Of a stretch of DNA of 64,000 nt, positions 43,880-52,134 are shown in pieces. How positions within the stretch are numbered: position 1 is the first letter of the stretch; the number at the start of each line of letters is the position of its first letter. The notes under the pieces were generated by a model. It searched no databases and was not told where the DNA came from. It saw nothing but the letters and a program-made list of their open reading frames with translations. Position numbers and translations under genes: made by a program. The DNA lies in NCBI RefSeq assembly GCF_000829455.1, contig NZ_JXAK01000001.1, positions 186,001-250,000 on the forward strand, written 5' to 3'. The DNA comes from Gordoniibacillus kamchatkensis. Its GTDB lineage: Bacteria > Bacillota > Bacilli > Paenibacillales > NBRC-103111.

Positions 43880-44704
43880 TTATTTGACGGCCCCTGCCGT
43901 CATGCCGTCCATGAACTGCCGCGATGCCAGAATGAACAAGATCAGCATTGGCAGCGAAGCCAGAGTCAGCCCGGCAAACAGCATGCTCCAATCCGCCGAA
44001 TATTGGCCGAATAGGGACATCATGCCGACAGGGATCGTCTTTTTGGCGTCGTCCTGAATGAAGATGAGCGGGAAAAAGAAGTCGTTCCATACCGTAATGA
44101 AATTGATGATCATGACCGTGCCGAGCGCTGGCCGCATGAGCGGCACCAGTACGTGCCGGATGACGCCGAAATCGGCGCAGCCGTCGATGCGCGCCGCTTC
44201 CTCCAGCTCGCGCGGCAGCGTCCGGAAAAAGCCGGTCAAAATCAAAATCGAGATCGGCAAGCCAATCGCCGTATAAATGCTGAGAAGCGACCCCATGTTG
44301 TTCAATAGGCCCAAGTTTTTCATCAGCATGAACAGCGGCACGATTCCTAGCTTGATCGGAATCATCATGCCGAGCAGGAAGAAGAAGTACAGCGCGCCGT
44401 TCCACCGGAACTGATACCTGGCGATATAATACGACGCGAACACGCCCAGCAGCAAAATGAGCAACACCGCAAGCACGCTGACCAAGATGCTGTTGGTCAA
44501 ATAGCTGCCGAATGGAATCTGCTTCCACAGCTTCTCATAAGCGGCGAACGATAGCTTGGTCGGCAACGCAACCGGATTTTTCAAGATCTGAATGTTCGTC
44601 TTCAAGGAGGAAACGAGCATCAGAAAAATCGGATACAAGCTGATCAAAGCACCGAGATAGGCGAGCGCGTATTGGACGGTGCGTAACGCTTTGCCCGAGT
44701 TCAT
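43880..44704 (-). CDS. ABC importer permease, MalG-type (MurNAc operon)
   Basis: 274 aa, six transmembrane helices, EAA loop ELEEAARIDGCADFGV near residue 175 and a C-terminal FMDGMTAGAVK as in UgpE/MalG proteins. AAGGAGGG precedes the ATG. It lies 13 bases after the MalF-type gene. With murQ downstream, muropeptide-derived sugars (MurNAc or GlcNAc-MurNAc) are the inferred substrate. Confidence 0.92.
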   Translation of the reverse strand: MNSGKALRTVQYALAYLGALISLYPIFLMLVSSLKTNIQILKNPVALPTKLSFAAYEKLWKQIPFGSYLTNSILVSVLAVLLILLLGVFASYYIARYQFRWNGALYFFFLLGMMIPIKLGIVPLFMLMKNLGLLNNMGSLLSIYTAIGLPISILILTGFFRTLPRELEEAARIDGCADFGVIRHVLVPLMRPALGTVMIINFITVWNDFFFPLIFIQDDAKKTIPVGMMSLFGQYSADWSMLFAGLTLASLPMLILFILASRQFMDGMTAGAVK

Positions 44705-44717
44705 TCGCTGTCCCTCC

Positions 44718-45647
44718 TTAATGTTGAACTTCCCGGTTACGGGTCAAATATAGGAATAAAGCGGAGACGCTGGCAATGATAAGGAACAAAATGACGGCAA
44801 GCGCCGAGCCGAGGCCGATGGCGACCGAATCGCCGCCGCTCGAACCGCCGAAAGCAATCCGGTAAAAGAAGATAGCGAGCGTGTCGGTAGAATTGTACGG
44901 TTCGCCCTGCGAGCCTTCCATGGCGAATATGAGTTCGAAAGCTTCGAAAGCGTGAATAAACGTAAACACGGTCACGATAATGACCGACTGTATCATCATC
45001 GGCAGCACCATCGTGCGAATGAGCCGAAAACCCCGTACCCCGTCAATCTTCGCCGCTTCCAGCACTTCGCCCGATATGGCCTGGAGCCCGGCGAGGAAGA
45101 TCAGCATCGTGAAGCCGACACCGTACCAGCTGTTCACCAAGGTGATGGACGTGAGCGCCGTATGCGTGTCGCCGAGCCATGGCTTTGCCCACGAAGCGAG
45201 CCCTACTTTCTTGAGCAGCACGTTCAGTACGCCGTTGTTCGGATTCAAGATAAGCTTCCATAGAAATCCGACGATGATGACGGACAGCAGCCTCGGGATG
45301 AAGTAAGCGACTTTGAGAAAACCCGAGCCTTTCAGCTTCGTGTAAACAAGCCAGGCGAACAGGAAGGCGAGTCCGTTCTGAACGACCATCTCAATGGCAA
45401 AGTAGTACAAGTTATGCCCGAAAGCGTTCCAGAACAAATGATTGAACGGCTCGCGCGTGAACAGGCTGACGAAATTGCCGAGCCCGATAAAATTGCCGCG
45501 CACGAGTCCTTTCCAGTCGAACAGGCTGTATCCGAATGCCGCGGCGATCGGATACACGACAAACAGAACGTAAACGACGAGGGCAGGAAGCGGGAACAGA
45601 TGAACCGCTCCCTTCCTCCACCCTATAGCTCCGGTAGACTTTTTCAT
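44718..45647 (-). CDS. ABC importer permease, MalF-type (MurNAc operon)
   Basis: 309 aa, six transmembrane helices, EAA loop VLEAAKIDGVRGFRLI and the family segment MEGSQGEPYNSTDTLAIFFY. AAGGGG lies 7 bases before the ATG. It is the channel partner of the gene at 43880; the ATPase is not in the operon. Confidence 0.92.
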   Translation of the reverse strand: MKKSTGAIGWRKGAVHLFPLPALVVYVLFVVYPIAAAFGYSLFDWKGLVRGNFIGLGNFVSLFTREPFNHLFWNAFGHNLYYFAIEMVVQNGLAFLFAWLVYTKLKGSGFLKVAYFIPRLLSVIIVGFLWKLILNPNNGVLNVLLKKVGLASWAKPWLGDTHTALTSITLVNSWYGVGFTMLIFLAGLQAISGEVLEAAKIDGVRGFRLIRTMVLPMMIQSVIIVTVFTFIHAFEAFELIFAMEGSQGEPYNSTDTLAIFFYRIAFGGSSGGDSVAIGLGSALAVILFLIIASVSALFLYLTRNREVQH

Positions 45648-45667
45648 GCCCCCGCCCCTTCACATAA

Positions 45668-46990
45668 TTATTTCTTCGGCTTGAACCAGGTGTCTGCGCT
45701 TTGCTGCACTTTGTCCGCTACTTGCTCCGGAGTCAGCATGTTCTGGTACATGCCCTGCATCGTATTTTCCAGTGTTCCCTTGGTCGTCGGGTTGCCGCCG
45801 GCAAAGTAAACGACCATCATGTAAGGCGTCGACTGCGTATCGGCGTATTTCGAAATTTTGGCGACGAGCGGATCTTGCGCTTGAATACCGGCGATCGTGC
45901 TAGGCTTCAGCAGATTGTTGACGATAACCGTGCCGGCTTCTTTCGTCGTCAGGAAGTCCATGAACTTCATCGCTTCCGCCTTGTGCGGGGACTTGGCGTT
46001 CACCGCGAACGAACCGTCAACCCAAGTCGTAACCGTCGCTTTGCCTCCGGCCGTCTTCGGCGGAACCGGGAACACGTCCATTTGCAAATCCGGGTTGGCT
46101 TTACGCATTACGGCGATTTCCCAGTCGCCCATTACCATCATCGCCGCTTGCTCGGTAACGAACAGGTTGCGCATATCGTCCATGCCGATGCCGACAAAGT
46201 TGTCCGGGAAGTACGGCGTCAAGTCTTTCATCATTTTGATCGAGCTGATGAATTCCGGGCTCTTGAAGTTCGTCTGGCCGGATACCACTTTGTTCATGAA
46301 ATCGGTGCCGCCGTAGAAAGCAGGTCCGAGCGCGCCTTGCGTCAAGGACAAGATCCAGCCTTCTTTGGAGCCGAATGCGAACGGAGTCACTTTATTTTTC
46401 TTGAGCGTTTCGCAAATTTGCATCAGCTCGTCCCAAGTTTTCGGCTCTTGCAAATTGTACTTCTGGAAAATTTTCTTGTTATAGAAAATTTCGGTTGCGC
46501 TGAACACGGTCGGTACGCCGTACACTTTGCCGTTGCTGCCGGTAGCGGCGAGCAGCGTCTCTTTCGGGAACGAGCTCAGCCCCTTGATGCTGTCCAGCGG
46601 CTCGAGATAGCCGGCATCGGCGAGCTGGGCGCCGGCCGCATACGGGCGCAGGTGGATGATGTCCGGACCGCTTCCGCTTTGCAGCGCGACGTTGAGCTGA
46701 GTGTTGTACTCGGTGTTTTTCGTCGGCTTGAATTCGACTTCGATGTTCGGATTGGTTTTGTTGAATTCTTGAATGATTTTGGCGTAAGCGTCGACGTCTT
46801 CCGTTCTCCAGCTGCCGATCGTCAGCTTGACCTTCTCAGCCTTCGGAGCTTCTTTGCTAGCCGCCGGAGCCGAAGTGCCTGCGTTCCCCGCGCCTTGCCC
46901 TGCCTTATCGTCGGTTTTGCCGCTGCAGCCGGCGAGCAAGCCGGAAGTGAGCAAAACCGTCGCCGCGATGCCGCTGAACCATTTTTTCAT
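45668..46990 (-). CDS. ABC importer solute-binding lipoprotein (MurNAc operon)
   Basis: 440 aa. Lipobox LAGC near residue 22, Gly/Ala/Ser-rich linker, family-1 sugar-binding fold (KLTIGSWRTEDVDAYAKII, IEVEFKPTKNTEYNTQL, YGVPTVFSATEIFYNKKIF). It lies between the RpiR-type regulator and the permeases and is probably the receptor for MurNAc-containing sugars (context only). GGGAGG lies 8 bases before the ATG. Confidence 0.9.
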   Translation of the reverse strand: MKKWFSGIAATVLLTSGLLAGCSGKTDDKAGQGAGNAGTSAPAASKEAPKAEKVKLTIGSWRTEDVDAYAKIIQEFNKTNPNIEVEFKPTKNTEYNTQLNVALQSGSGPDIIHLRPYAAGAQLADAGYLEPLDSIKGLSSFPKETLLAATGSNGKVYGVPTVFSATEIFYNKKIFQKYNLQEPKTWDELMQICETLKKNKVTPFAFGSKEGWILSLTQGALGPAFYGGTDFMNKVVSGQTNFKSPEFISSIKMMKDLTPYFPDNFVGIGMDDMRNLFVTEQAAMMVMGDWEIAVMRKANPDLQMDVFPVPPKTAGGKATVTTWVDGSFAVNAKSPHKAEAMKFMDFLTTKEAGTVIVNNLLKPSTIAGIQAQDPLVAKISKYADTQSTPYMMVVYFAGGNPTTKGTLENTMQGMYQNMLTPEQVADKVQQSADTWFKPKK

Positions 46991-47079
46991 TTTCTGATCC
47001 TCCCATGATTTGTTGTAGTGGCTTGCATCTATGTTTCACCTCACGGCGTGCGCGAGGGGAAAACCGTATCGAACCGCTG

Positions 47080-47937
47080 TTACCCGCCCCGTTTCGCCGA
47101 TTTGACGGCTTGACGCGTGTTCTCCAGCGCTTTTACGGTGCGTTCGTACTGCTTGCCGGCAATGCCGACATAGACGATATCCACTACGTTGAGCTGAGCG
47201 ATCCGCGACGCCATCGCGCCGCTGCGGATGCTTTTCTCGAGCGAGCTCGTAAACAGCTTGATGTCCGCCAGATCGGCAACCGGATTCGATCCGAAGCGGG
47301 TTAACGCAATCACGGTAGCTCCGGCCTCCTTGGCGATCGTGAGCGAACGGATCATATCTTCCGTTTGTCCGGAGTAGGAGATGCCGAACACGGCGTCCTC
47401 CGGGGTCAGATTGGCGGCAATCGTCGCTTGCATATCGAATCCGGTGCCGACCTCGCACCAGCGGTCGATCCGCAGCAGCTTCTGGTGAAAATCTTCGGCG
47501 ATGACCGCCGACGCCCCGACGCCGAAAAGGGCGATTTTGCGCGCGGAAAACAACGTATCGATAGCTTGTCTCACGCTTTCGGCAGAAAGCACCGTTCGCG
47601 TATCCTGAATCGAAGTGATATTGTTATGGGAGATCGAGTCCATCAAATCGTCGATAGAGCCGTCGAGATGAATTTCCTGGTACGATTCCAAAGGCTTGAC
47701 CGACTTGGACAAGTCCGCGGCTATTTTCAGCTTCAGCTCCTGGAACCCTTTGCAATGCACCGAGCGGCACAGCCGCACGATCGTCGCTTCGCTGACGCCG
47801 GCAAGCTCGGCCACCTTCTGCACGGAGCTGCCGACGACCGTTTCCGCATGATCCAATATGAACCGGGCGGCCACTCGCTCCGTCGGCTTGAGCGTGGCCA
47901 TCGCTTCTTCCAAGCTGGACAATACACCTTGAATCAT
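47080..47937 (-). CDS. RpiR/MurR-family transcriptional regulator
   Basis: 285 aa. The N-terminal RpiR HTH (SSVQKVAELAGVSEATIVRLCRSVHCKGFQELK) precedes a C-terminal SIS domain (ALFGVGASAVIAEDFHQKL, VFGISYSGQTEDMI) that binds a phosphosugar. MurR of E. coli responds to MurNAc-6-phosphate. Being first in the operon that ends with murQ makes the same ligand likely here. A palindrome 83-97 bases upstream may be its operator. Confidence 0.9.
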   Translation of the reverse strand: MIQGVLSSLEEAMATLKPTERVAARFILDHAETVVGSSVQKVAELAGVSEATIVRLCRSVHCKGFQELKLKIAADLSKSVKPLESYQEIHLDGSIDDLMDSISHNNITSIQDTRTVLSAESVRQAIDTLFSARKIALFGVGASAVIAEDFHQKLLRIDRWCEVGTGFDMQATIAANLTPEDAVFGISYSGQTEDMIRSLTIAKEAGATVIALTRFGSNPVADLADIKLFTSSLEKSIRSGAMASRIAQLNVVDIVYVGIAGKQYERTVKALENTRQAVKSAKRGG

Positions 47938-48019
47938 CGGCTACCCGCCCTTTGTGAACACGATTAGTTGTGTGCGTTTTCATTGTAATAAATTTTATTT
48001 CATAAATCAATAAGTATTT

Positions 48020-48034
48020 TGAAATATTGTTTCA
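48020..48034. promoter_or_regulatory. Palindrome upstream of the MurR-like gene
   Basis: TGAAATATTGTTTCA is a 15-base imperfect palindrome (arms TGAAA/TTTCA) in an A/T-rich stretch upstream of the operon. It is a possible operator for the RpiR-type regulator; no experimental motif was available to compare. Confidence 0.4.
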
Positions 48035-48384
48035 GTTTTTGCCAAAAAAGCGCCGCATCCGCGGTATGGGGCGAAGAAACGTCCGCAGCATTGGCAAGCG
48101 GCTGGCGCGGCGGCGAGTAAACTGCGCATGCAAATGTGCTTTAGTCAATTGCATTGAGGGAACTGTTTTTGAGGGAGCACGAATTAGGCTGATGCTTACG
48201 ATGCGAGTTTTGCCGCAAAACTTGTAGCTCCGACTCACATTCCCATACTCCGCTCCGCCTCTCTCGGGAACAGGAAACTTCTGGAAACTGTGCTTCCAAC
48301 CGTGCTTGAGAAACGCCTACTGGCGGGCAACGGTCAGAGCCTAATCTTCACACGCGCATGTCGCAGAGCAACTTTCTTGGCAGC

Positions 48385-48571
48385 ATAGCGGAACGCAGTT
48401 CCGTTATTGCACGGCCAGCAGGGCACCCGAGAAAGTTTAACGGAACGCAGTTCCGCTATCGGCGCCCAAACGACAGGGATCCCCGCTTAAATGCAGAGAT
48501 AACGTACTCCCGTTCCGCTATTTTCGGGAAATACCCGGGAAATACGCCAATAGCGGAACAAATTTCCGCTA
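48385..48571. repeat. Cluster of AGCGGAAC palindromic repeats
   Basis: Copies are ATAGCGGAACGCAGTTCCGT (from 48385), TAACGGAACGCAGTTCCGCT (from 48438) and TAGCGGAACAAATTTCCGCT (from 48551). There is also a longer inverted pair, GTTCCGCTATT (48512-48522) with AATAGCGGAAC (48549-48559). Each unit can form a hairpin. They look like REP/interspersed palindromic elements. Confidence 0.7.
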
Positions 48572-48875
48572 ACCGCTAGGAAGGGTGCTCTTGCCTTGCC
48601 CCTCAGTTTTCGGCCGATATTGTCAGCGCAGCATGTTCCGAGATCTCCCGGAAACAAGGACTCGTTCAAACTCCGGGCTATTCAGCTAATCTCGCCGCAT
48701 CGCTATATCCCACTCGTTGAGCGGCCATCTTTCGGGGCTCAGCAACAGTCAAAATTCCACTGTCGGCTCAACCGTCATCCGCATTCCGAAACCAGACTGG
48801 GCAAGCGACAACAAAGCACACAATCCTATCCAACCCGCGAGCAACTCAGCTTGCAACGAAGCTTCCCTATAACCC

Positions 48876-49139
48876 TTAGGCACTTCGAAGCTTGATTCCC
48901 GAGGCACCACTAGGCTAGGCACGGGCCAGGCACCTCGAAGCCTCATTCCCGAGGCACCCTTGGCTAGGCACCGCCAGGCACCGCTAGGCACCGCCAGGCA
49001 CCGCCAGCCACGGCTAGGCACCTCTAGGCTAGGCACCACCAGCCACGGCTAGACACCCCTAGGCCAGGCACGGGCCAGGCACCGAAAGGCGCCACACAGG
49101 CACCGCCAGGCACCCCTAGACACCACCGGGCACCTCGAC
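48876..49139. repeat. Degenerate minisatellite, ~10-bp unit AGGCACCGCC
   Basis: About 260 bases in which variants of AGGCACCGCC / TAGGCACCTC recur roughly two dozen times, with an island of near-exact repeats at 48965-49010. The open frames through it are only translations of the repeat (WRCLA/GTARG-like) and have no ribosome binding site. Confidence 0.8.
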
Positions 49140-49147
49140 AACGCACC

Positions 49148-49828
49148 CTACTCCCGCTTGCGGCCGACAGCGGCAAAAAGCAGCGGAAGATCGTCGACCG
49201 ACGTGTCCATTCGCTCGACTTCATCCACCCGCAGCAAAGAAAAACCGGACGCCATAAAATCGTTGATGTACTGGGCAAGCGGCCGATGATAGGCCCCCAG
49301 CGTCGAGCGTATCGTCCCCGTGCCGCCGGACTTCCAAAATTGAGGCGCGTACTGCATCACTTTCCGCGAACCGTCCCCCATCGGATAACTGAACGGCGAT
49401 TGAAAACAAGGATGCATCACGGTCCAGACCATAACGCCTCCCGGCTTCAAAATGCGATGGCAAGCCCGGAACACGGCCCCATGGTCGGGAACGTCCATCA
49501 GCATGACGCTGGATACGGCGCAGTCGTAAGCTTCGTCCGGAAGCTTGCCCAGCACCATCGCGTCGTCCTGCAGCCATGTCACGTTGCCCGTCTTCCCACG
49601 GGCGTATGCCAGCAATTTTGCACTGAGATCGATCCCCGTCACTTCCGCTCCGAGCAGCGATAGCCGGCTGCTGAGCTCCCCGTCGCCGCAGCCGACATCG
49701 CATATAGCCGCTCCTTGCAGATCGGACAAGCTTTGCAATTGCCGCAAAATGTACCGGTACGAGCTCTCCGCCCCTCCTTTTTGAACCATATGGTGATACT
49801 GCTCGGCAAATGGATCATAGTGCGCCAC
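49148..49828 (-). CDS. Class I SAM-dependent methyltransferase
   Basis: About 226 aa. Motif I ICDVGCGDGELSSRL, acidic residue in VTGIDLSAKLL, motif II/III YDCAVSSVMLMDVPD and LKPGGVMVWTVMHPCF follow the UbiE/COQ5-like pattern. The substrate is unknown. GTG 49828 is chosen because GGGAGGG lies 9 bases upstream. It has no operon partner: the minisatellite lies downstream and the GerP-like genes are divergent. Confidence 0.82.
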   Translation of the reverse strand: MAHYDPFAEQYHHMVQKGGAESSYRYILRQLQSLSDLQGAAICDVGCGDGELSSRLSLLGAEVTGIDLSAKLLAYARGKTGNVTWLQDDAMVLGKLPDEAYDCAVSSVMLMDVPDHGAVFRACHRILKPGGVMVWTVMHPCFQSPFSYPMGDGSRKVMQYAPQFWKSGGTGTIRSTLGAYHRPLAQYINDFMASGFSLLRVDEVERMDTSVDDLPLLFAAVGRKRE

Positions 49829-49999
49829 CCGCAATCGCCCTCCCCGAGCGCCGTCGGCATCAAATTGTTCGTGTAAAAGACATATTCACGGCGGCGCTCC
49901 TGCATTCCTGCCGAATTTGCCAAGCCGGAAGGCTAATGCACATATTTGCGATATCCGGGAATAAGATTTAGAAAATACTTATCCGAAAGGACAATGCTC

Positions 50000-50231
50000 A
50001 TGATATTTTTGCCAACTGAAATCAACATCGGAAAAATGGATTTGAACAATACAGACCATTTAGGCGCCATTTCTTTTGGAACAACGTGCAATATCAACAG
50101 AAACGTGTGCGCCAAAAAAAACGCAGGGCGCCGGACAGCAGCATGCCGACTTCTGCATCTGGATTTTCCCGGTCAGCATGACGATGGACGACGATCTGGC
50201 GGACCAATCTTCTCAAAAAATCAACAAATAA
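50000..50231 (+). CDS. GerPA/GerPF-like spore germination protein 1 (frameshifted)
   Basis: About 76 aa after correction. MIFLPTEINIGKMDLNNTDH followed by LGAISFGTTCNINRN is the hydrophobic strand-plus-Gly/Asn pattern of GerPA/PF-type proteins. The frame breaks in A8 at 50114-50121. With seven A the protein continues KTQGAGQQHADFCIWIFPVS and ends at 50231, next to the ribosome binding site of the following gene. ATG 50000 has AAAGGA 8 bases upstream. These proteins are thought to help germinants cross the spore coat. First of four related genes. Confidence 0.65.
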
Positions 50232-50246
50232 TCGGAGGGGGTTCAC

Positions 50247-50537
50247 ATGCCGGCGCCAGCCCCGCAGATTGTGATTAACATCAATATCATCAAAGTGAAT
50301 TCGTTCGAAAACGCTTCTGCCATCAATGTCGGGCAAAATTTGTTGGCCGAATGGCACAACTCGGACAAGAAGACGATGGGGATCGGGCAAAATATGGGGG
50401 ACGGTACCTCATTTGTGGGAACGAAAAGCTTTGTGGACGACAGGGACCAGTTCGATTCCAATTCCACTTTCACATCGGATCGAATTCCCGTTCCTATTGC
50501 AAAGGGGAGTGACGCGGCTTGCATTTTACCCCGGTAG
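50247..50537 (+). CDS. GerPA/GerPF-like spore germination protein 2
   Basis: 96 aa. APQIVININIIKVNSFENAS then AINVGQNLLAEWHNSDKKTMGIGQNMGDG shows the same organisation as its neighbours: an Ile/Val-rich N-terminal strand, an NVGQ motif, and GIGQN. It is longer than the usual ~75 aa, and its last 7 codons overlap the next start. GGAGGGGG lies 5 bases before the ATG. Confidence 0.7.
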   Translation: MPAPAPQIVININIIKVNSFENASAINVGQNLLAEWHNSDKKTMGIGQNMGDGTSFVGTKSFVDDRDQFDSNSTFTSDRIPVPIAKGSDAACILPR

Positions 50538-50752
50538 TCATCAACATTGTGGGATTTAAAATTAACGCTCTCGATCATTCCGCCGTATTTAATATGGGCC
50601 CCAGCCAGCACCTCGACGTTTTCGTATCCTACAAACGCAGTCAAGGAATCGGCGAGCAGAACGGAGACACGTCACCGATATTTTTGCCGCTCTCTTGGGT
50701 GACCGATTGCGATATCAGCGACAGCCCGACCATGAAAAACAGCGCGCTGTAG
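50519..50752 (+). CDS. GerPA/GerPF-like spore germination protein 3
   Basis: 77 aa. FTPVVINIVGFKINALDHSA, FNMGPSQHLDVFVSYKRSQGIGEQNGD; closely related to the next gene (shared GFKIN, SYKR, LP-S-VTD/ID). The start is TTG 50519, with AAGGGGAG 9 bases upstream inside the previous gene, so translation is coupled. Confidence 0.75.
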   Translation: MHFTPVVINIVGFKINALDHSAVFNMGPSQHLDVFVSYKRSQGIGEQNGDTSPIFLPLSWVTDCDISDSPTMKNSAL

Positions 50753-50768
50753 CGAAAGGAGTACATAC

Positions 50769-51005
50769 ATGCTATTTTTTACGCCCATGCAGGTCAATTT
50801 GCTAGGCTTTAAAATTAACGCAATCGACAACGGCTCTGTTGTGAATGCCGGGGCATTTCAATCGATCGATGAGTTTGTCTCTTATAAACGCAATCAGGCG
50901 TTTGGCGAGTTGAACGGCGATTTGTCGCCGACATATTTGCCTATCTCGTCCGTGATCGATCCGGATCTGGTCGACAGCCCGTCGCCGAAAAACAGCGCCG
51001 TGTAG
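50769..51005 (+). CDS. GerPA/GerPF-like spore germination protein 4
   Basis: 78 aa. FTPMQVNLLGFKINAIDNGS, VVNAGAFQSIDEFVSYKRNQAFGELNGDLSP: a tandem duplicate of gene 3. GAAAGGAG lies 8 bases before the ATG. It follows gene 3 by 16 bases, completing a four-gene run likely expressed in the mother cell late in sporulation (family knowledge). Confidence 0.78.
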   Translation: MLFFTPMQVNLLGFKINAIDNGSVVNAGAFQSIDEFVSYKRNQAFGELNGDLSPTYLPISSVIDPDLVDSPSPKNSAV

Positions 51006-51132
51006 CGGGCGTCAAAAATGCAGACTCCCGCCGCACCCCGGCGATATGCATCAATCCGGCATGAAAATGCTGCCGCCTGCGCATGCTAAGACAGATACGA
51101 TGCGAACCAATCGACAAAGCGAGGAGTCGACC

Positions 51133-51339
51133 ATGAACTTGAATTTGCGGCAAGCCATCATTCAACGGATGACCAATAAATCGGCCGAGGAGCTGCGCGA
51201 CGTCATCGTGGACTCGATCGGCGCCGAAGAACGCGTGCTGCCCGGGCTCGGCGTGTTATTCGAGATCATTTGGCAGAACGGGGACGACGAGCTTCAAAAC
51301 AATATTGTCACAACGCTCCACGAGCATCTGCCTCATTGA
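51133..51339 (+). CDS. sspI: Small acid-soluble spore protein SspI
   Basis: 68 aa. MNLNLRQAIIQRM, SAEELRDVIVDSI and VLPGLGVLFEIIWQN match the SspI family almost throughout. GAGGAG lies 6 bases before ATG 51133; the frame is open to 51046 but the upstream part is not conserved. SspI is a minor spore-core protein made in the forespore. Its last 7 bases overlap the convergent phosphatase gene. Confidence 0.93.
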   Translation: MNLNLRQAIIQRMTNKSAEELRDVIVDSIGAEERVLPGLGVLFEIIWQNGDDELQNNIVTTLHEHLPH

Positions 51340-52064
51340 AATTTGCAAAACGGATCGCCGGCCGCAGCGCGCCGGCCGTGCATCGTGCCGTCTGCAAAAG
51401 CGGCGATGTGCGGCTGCAGCACGTCCAGCACGTCGTGGAACGTTTCGAACGGAAAAGCGGGCGCCCCCGCGCTGCGAAGATGATCCGCCAAGTAACCGCG
51501 CGCGAACGTCCAGTCGGCGAACGATGAGCCGTACACATCGCTTGTCCCGTCGCCGATATAAATCACTCGCCGGCCTTCCCGTTTCAGCTCGCGCACCACT
51601 TTCGCCTTGCAGCATCCGCACCACCGGCACGCTTCGTTGTCGTTTTGCAGACCGAGCCGGTAGCTGCCGTCCGCTTCGTAACGAATCGGATTGACGATGA
51701 TGTTGTCCGGCTCCAGCCCGAACTTCGTTGTCAGCTTGCGGATGTAATATTCCATGCCGTCGCTTAAGATCGTAATCGGAATGCCCAGCTCCCGGCAAAA
51801 AGCGAACAGCTCGGCCGCCCCGGCGCGCGGATGCACCCGCTCAATGACCGCATCGACATCCCGCTGCCGCCCGGCAAGCTGTCCGTAGCTTACCGGAATC
51901 CAGTCGTAAGAACCGATTTCGCCGCGCCTTCCCCGCGCGGACGCTGCAAGCACGGCAGGATGCGAGCGGACGCCCAGCGCCTCCATCAGCTCGTCGCCGA
52001 CGTCTTGCTCCATAAGCGTACCGTCGAAGTCGGTGACGAGAGCCAAGCTTTGCATCGATGGCAT
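51333..52064 (-). CDS. HAD-superfamily phosphatase, MtnX-like
   Basis: About 243 aa. Motif I TDFDGTL (nucleophile Asp), motif II ITILSDGMEYY, and motif III/IV VIYIGDGTSDVY are intact. CRWCGCCKAKV is a Cys cluster typical of the MtnX/YkrX subgroup. MtnX acts in methionine salvage, but no other salvage gene is nearby, so the substrate stays open. GGGAGAG lies 9 bases before ATG 52064; the frame is open to 52097 without a signal. Confidence 0.82.
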   Translation of the reverse strand: MPSMQSLALVTDFDGTLMEQDVGDELMEALGVRSHPAVLAASARGRRGEIGSYDWIPVSYGQLAGRQRDVDAVIERVHPRAGAAELFAFCRELGIPITILSDGMEYYIRKLTTKFGLEPDNIIVNPIRYEADGSYRLGLQNDNEACRWCGCCKAKVVRELKREGRRVIYIGDGTSDVYGSSFADWTFARGYLADHLRSAGAPAFPFETFHDVLDVLQPHIAAFADGTMHGRRAAAGDPFCKFQ

Positions 52065-52087
52065 GAACGGTTTCTCTCCCTTTAGCG

Positions 52088-52128
52088 AAAAAAGCATCCG
52101 GCTGCAGCTTTAGCCGATGCTTTTTTTC
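52088..52128. terminator. Bidirectional terminator between phosphatase and dehydrogenase operon
   Basis: AAGCATCCGGCT (52092-52103) pairs with AGCCGATGCTT (52112-52122) with one bulge. T7 follows on the plus strand and T6 on the minus strand. It ends the minus-strand dehydrogenase operon. Confidence 0.7.
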
Positions 52129-52134
52129 TTGCCA

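Larger units (their letters stand above)
48035..49147. other. Gene-free, repeat-rich kilobase
   Basis: About 1.1 kb with no supportable gene. At 48240-48275 lies a sequence resembling the right end of the MITE-like element (CGCTCCGCCTCTCTCGGGAA), and at 48421-48437 one like its left end (CACCCGAGAAAGTTTAA). The middle carries palindromic AGCGGAACGCAGTTCCG-type repeats and the right third is a degenerate minisatellite; both are listed separately. Confidence 0.6.

Noticed and set aside
47938-48240. Riboswitch or T-box in the murR leader
   Set aside because: No conserved riboswitch core or terminator/antiterminator pair was found; only a short palindrome is visible.
48965-49010. Possible CRISPR array (regular short repeats)
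   Set aside because: Units are ~10 bp with no unique spacers and no cas genes are present; it is a tandem repeat.
48749-49278. Minus-strand open frames across the minisatellite
   Set aside because: They are translations of the 10-bp repeat without start signals, and the second overlaps the methyltransferase in another frame.
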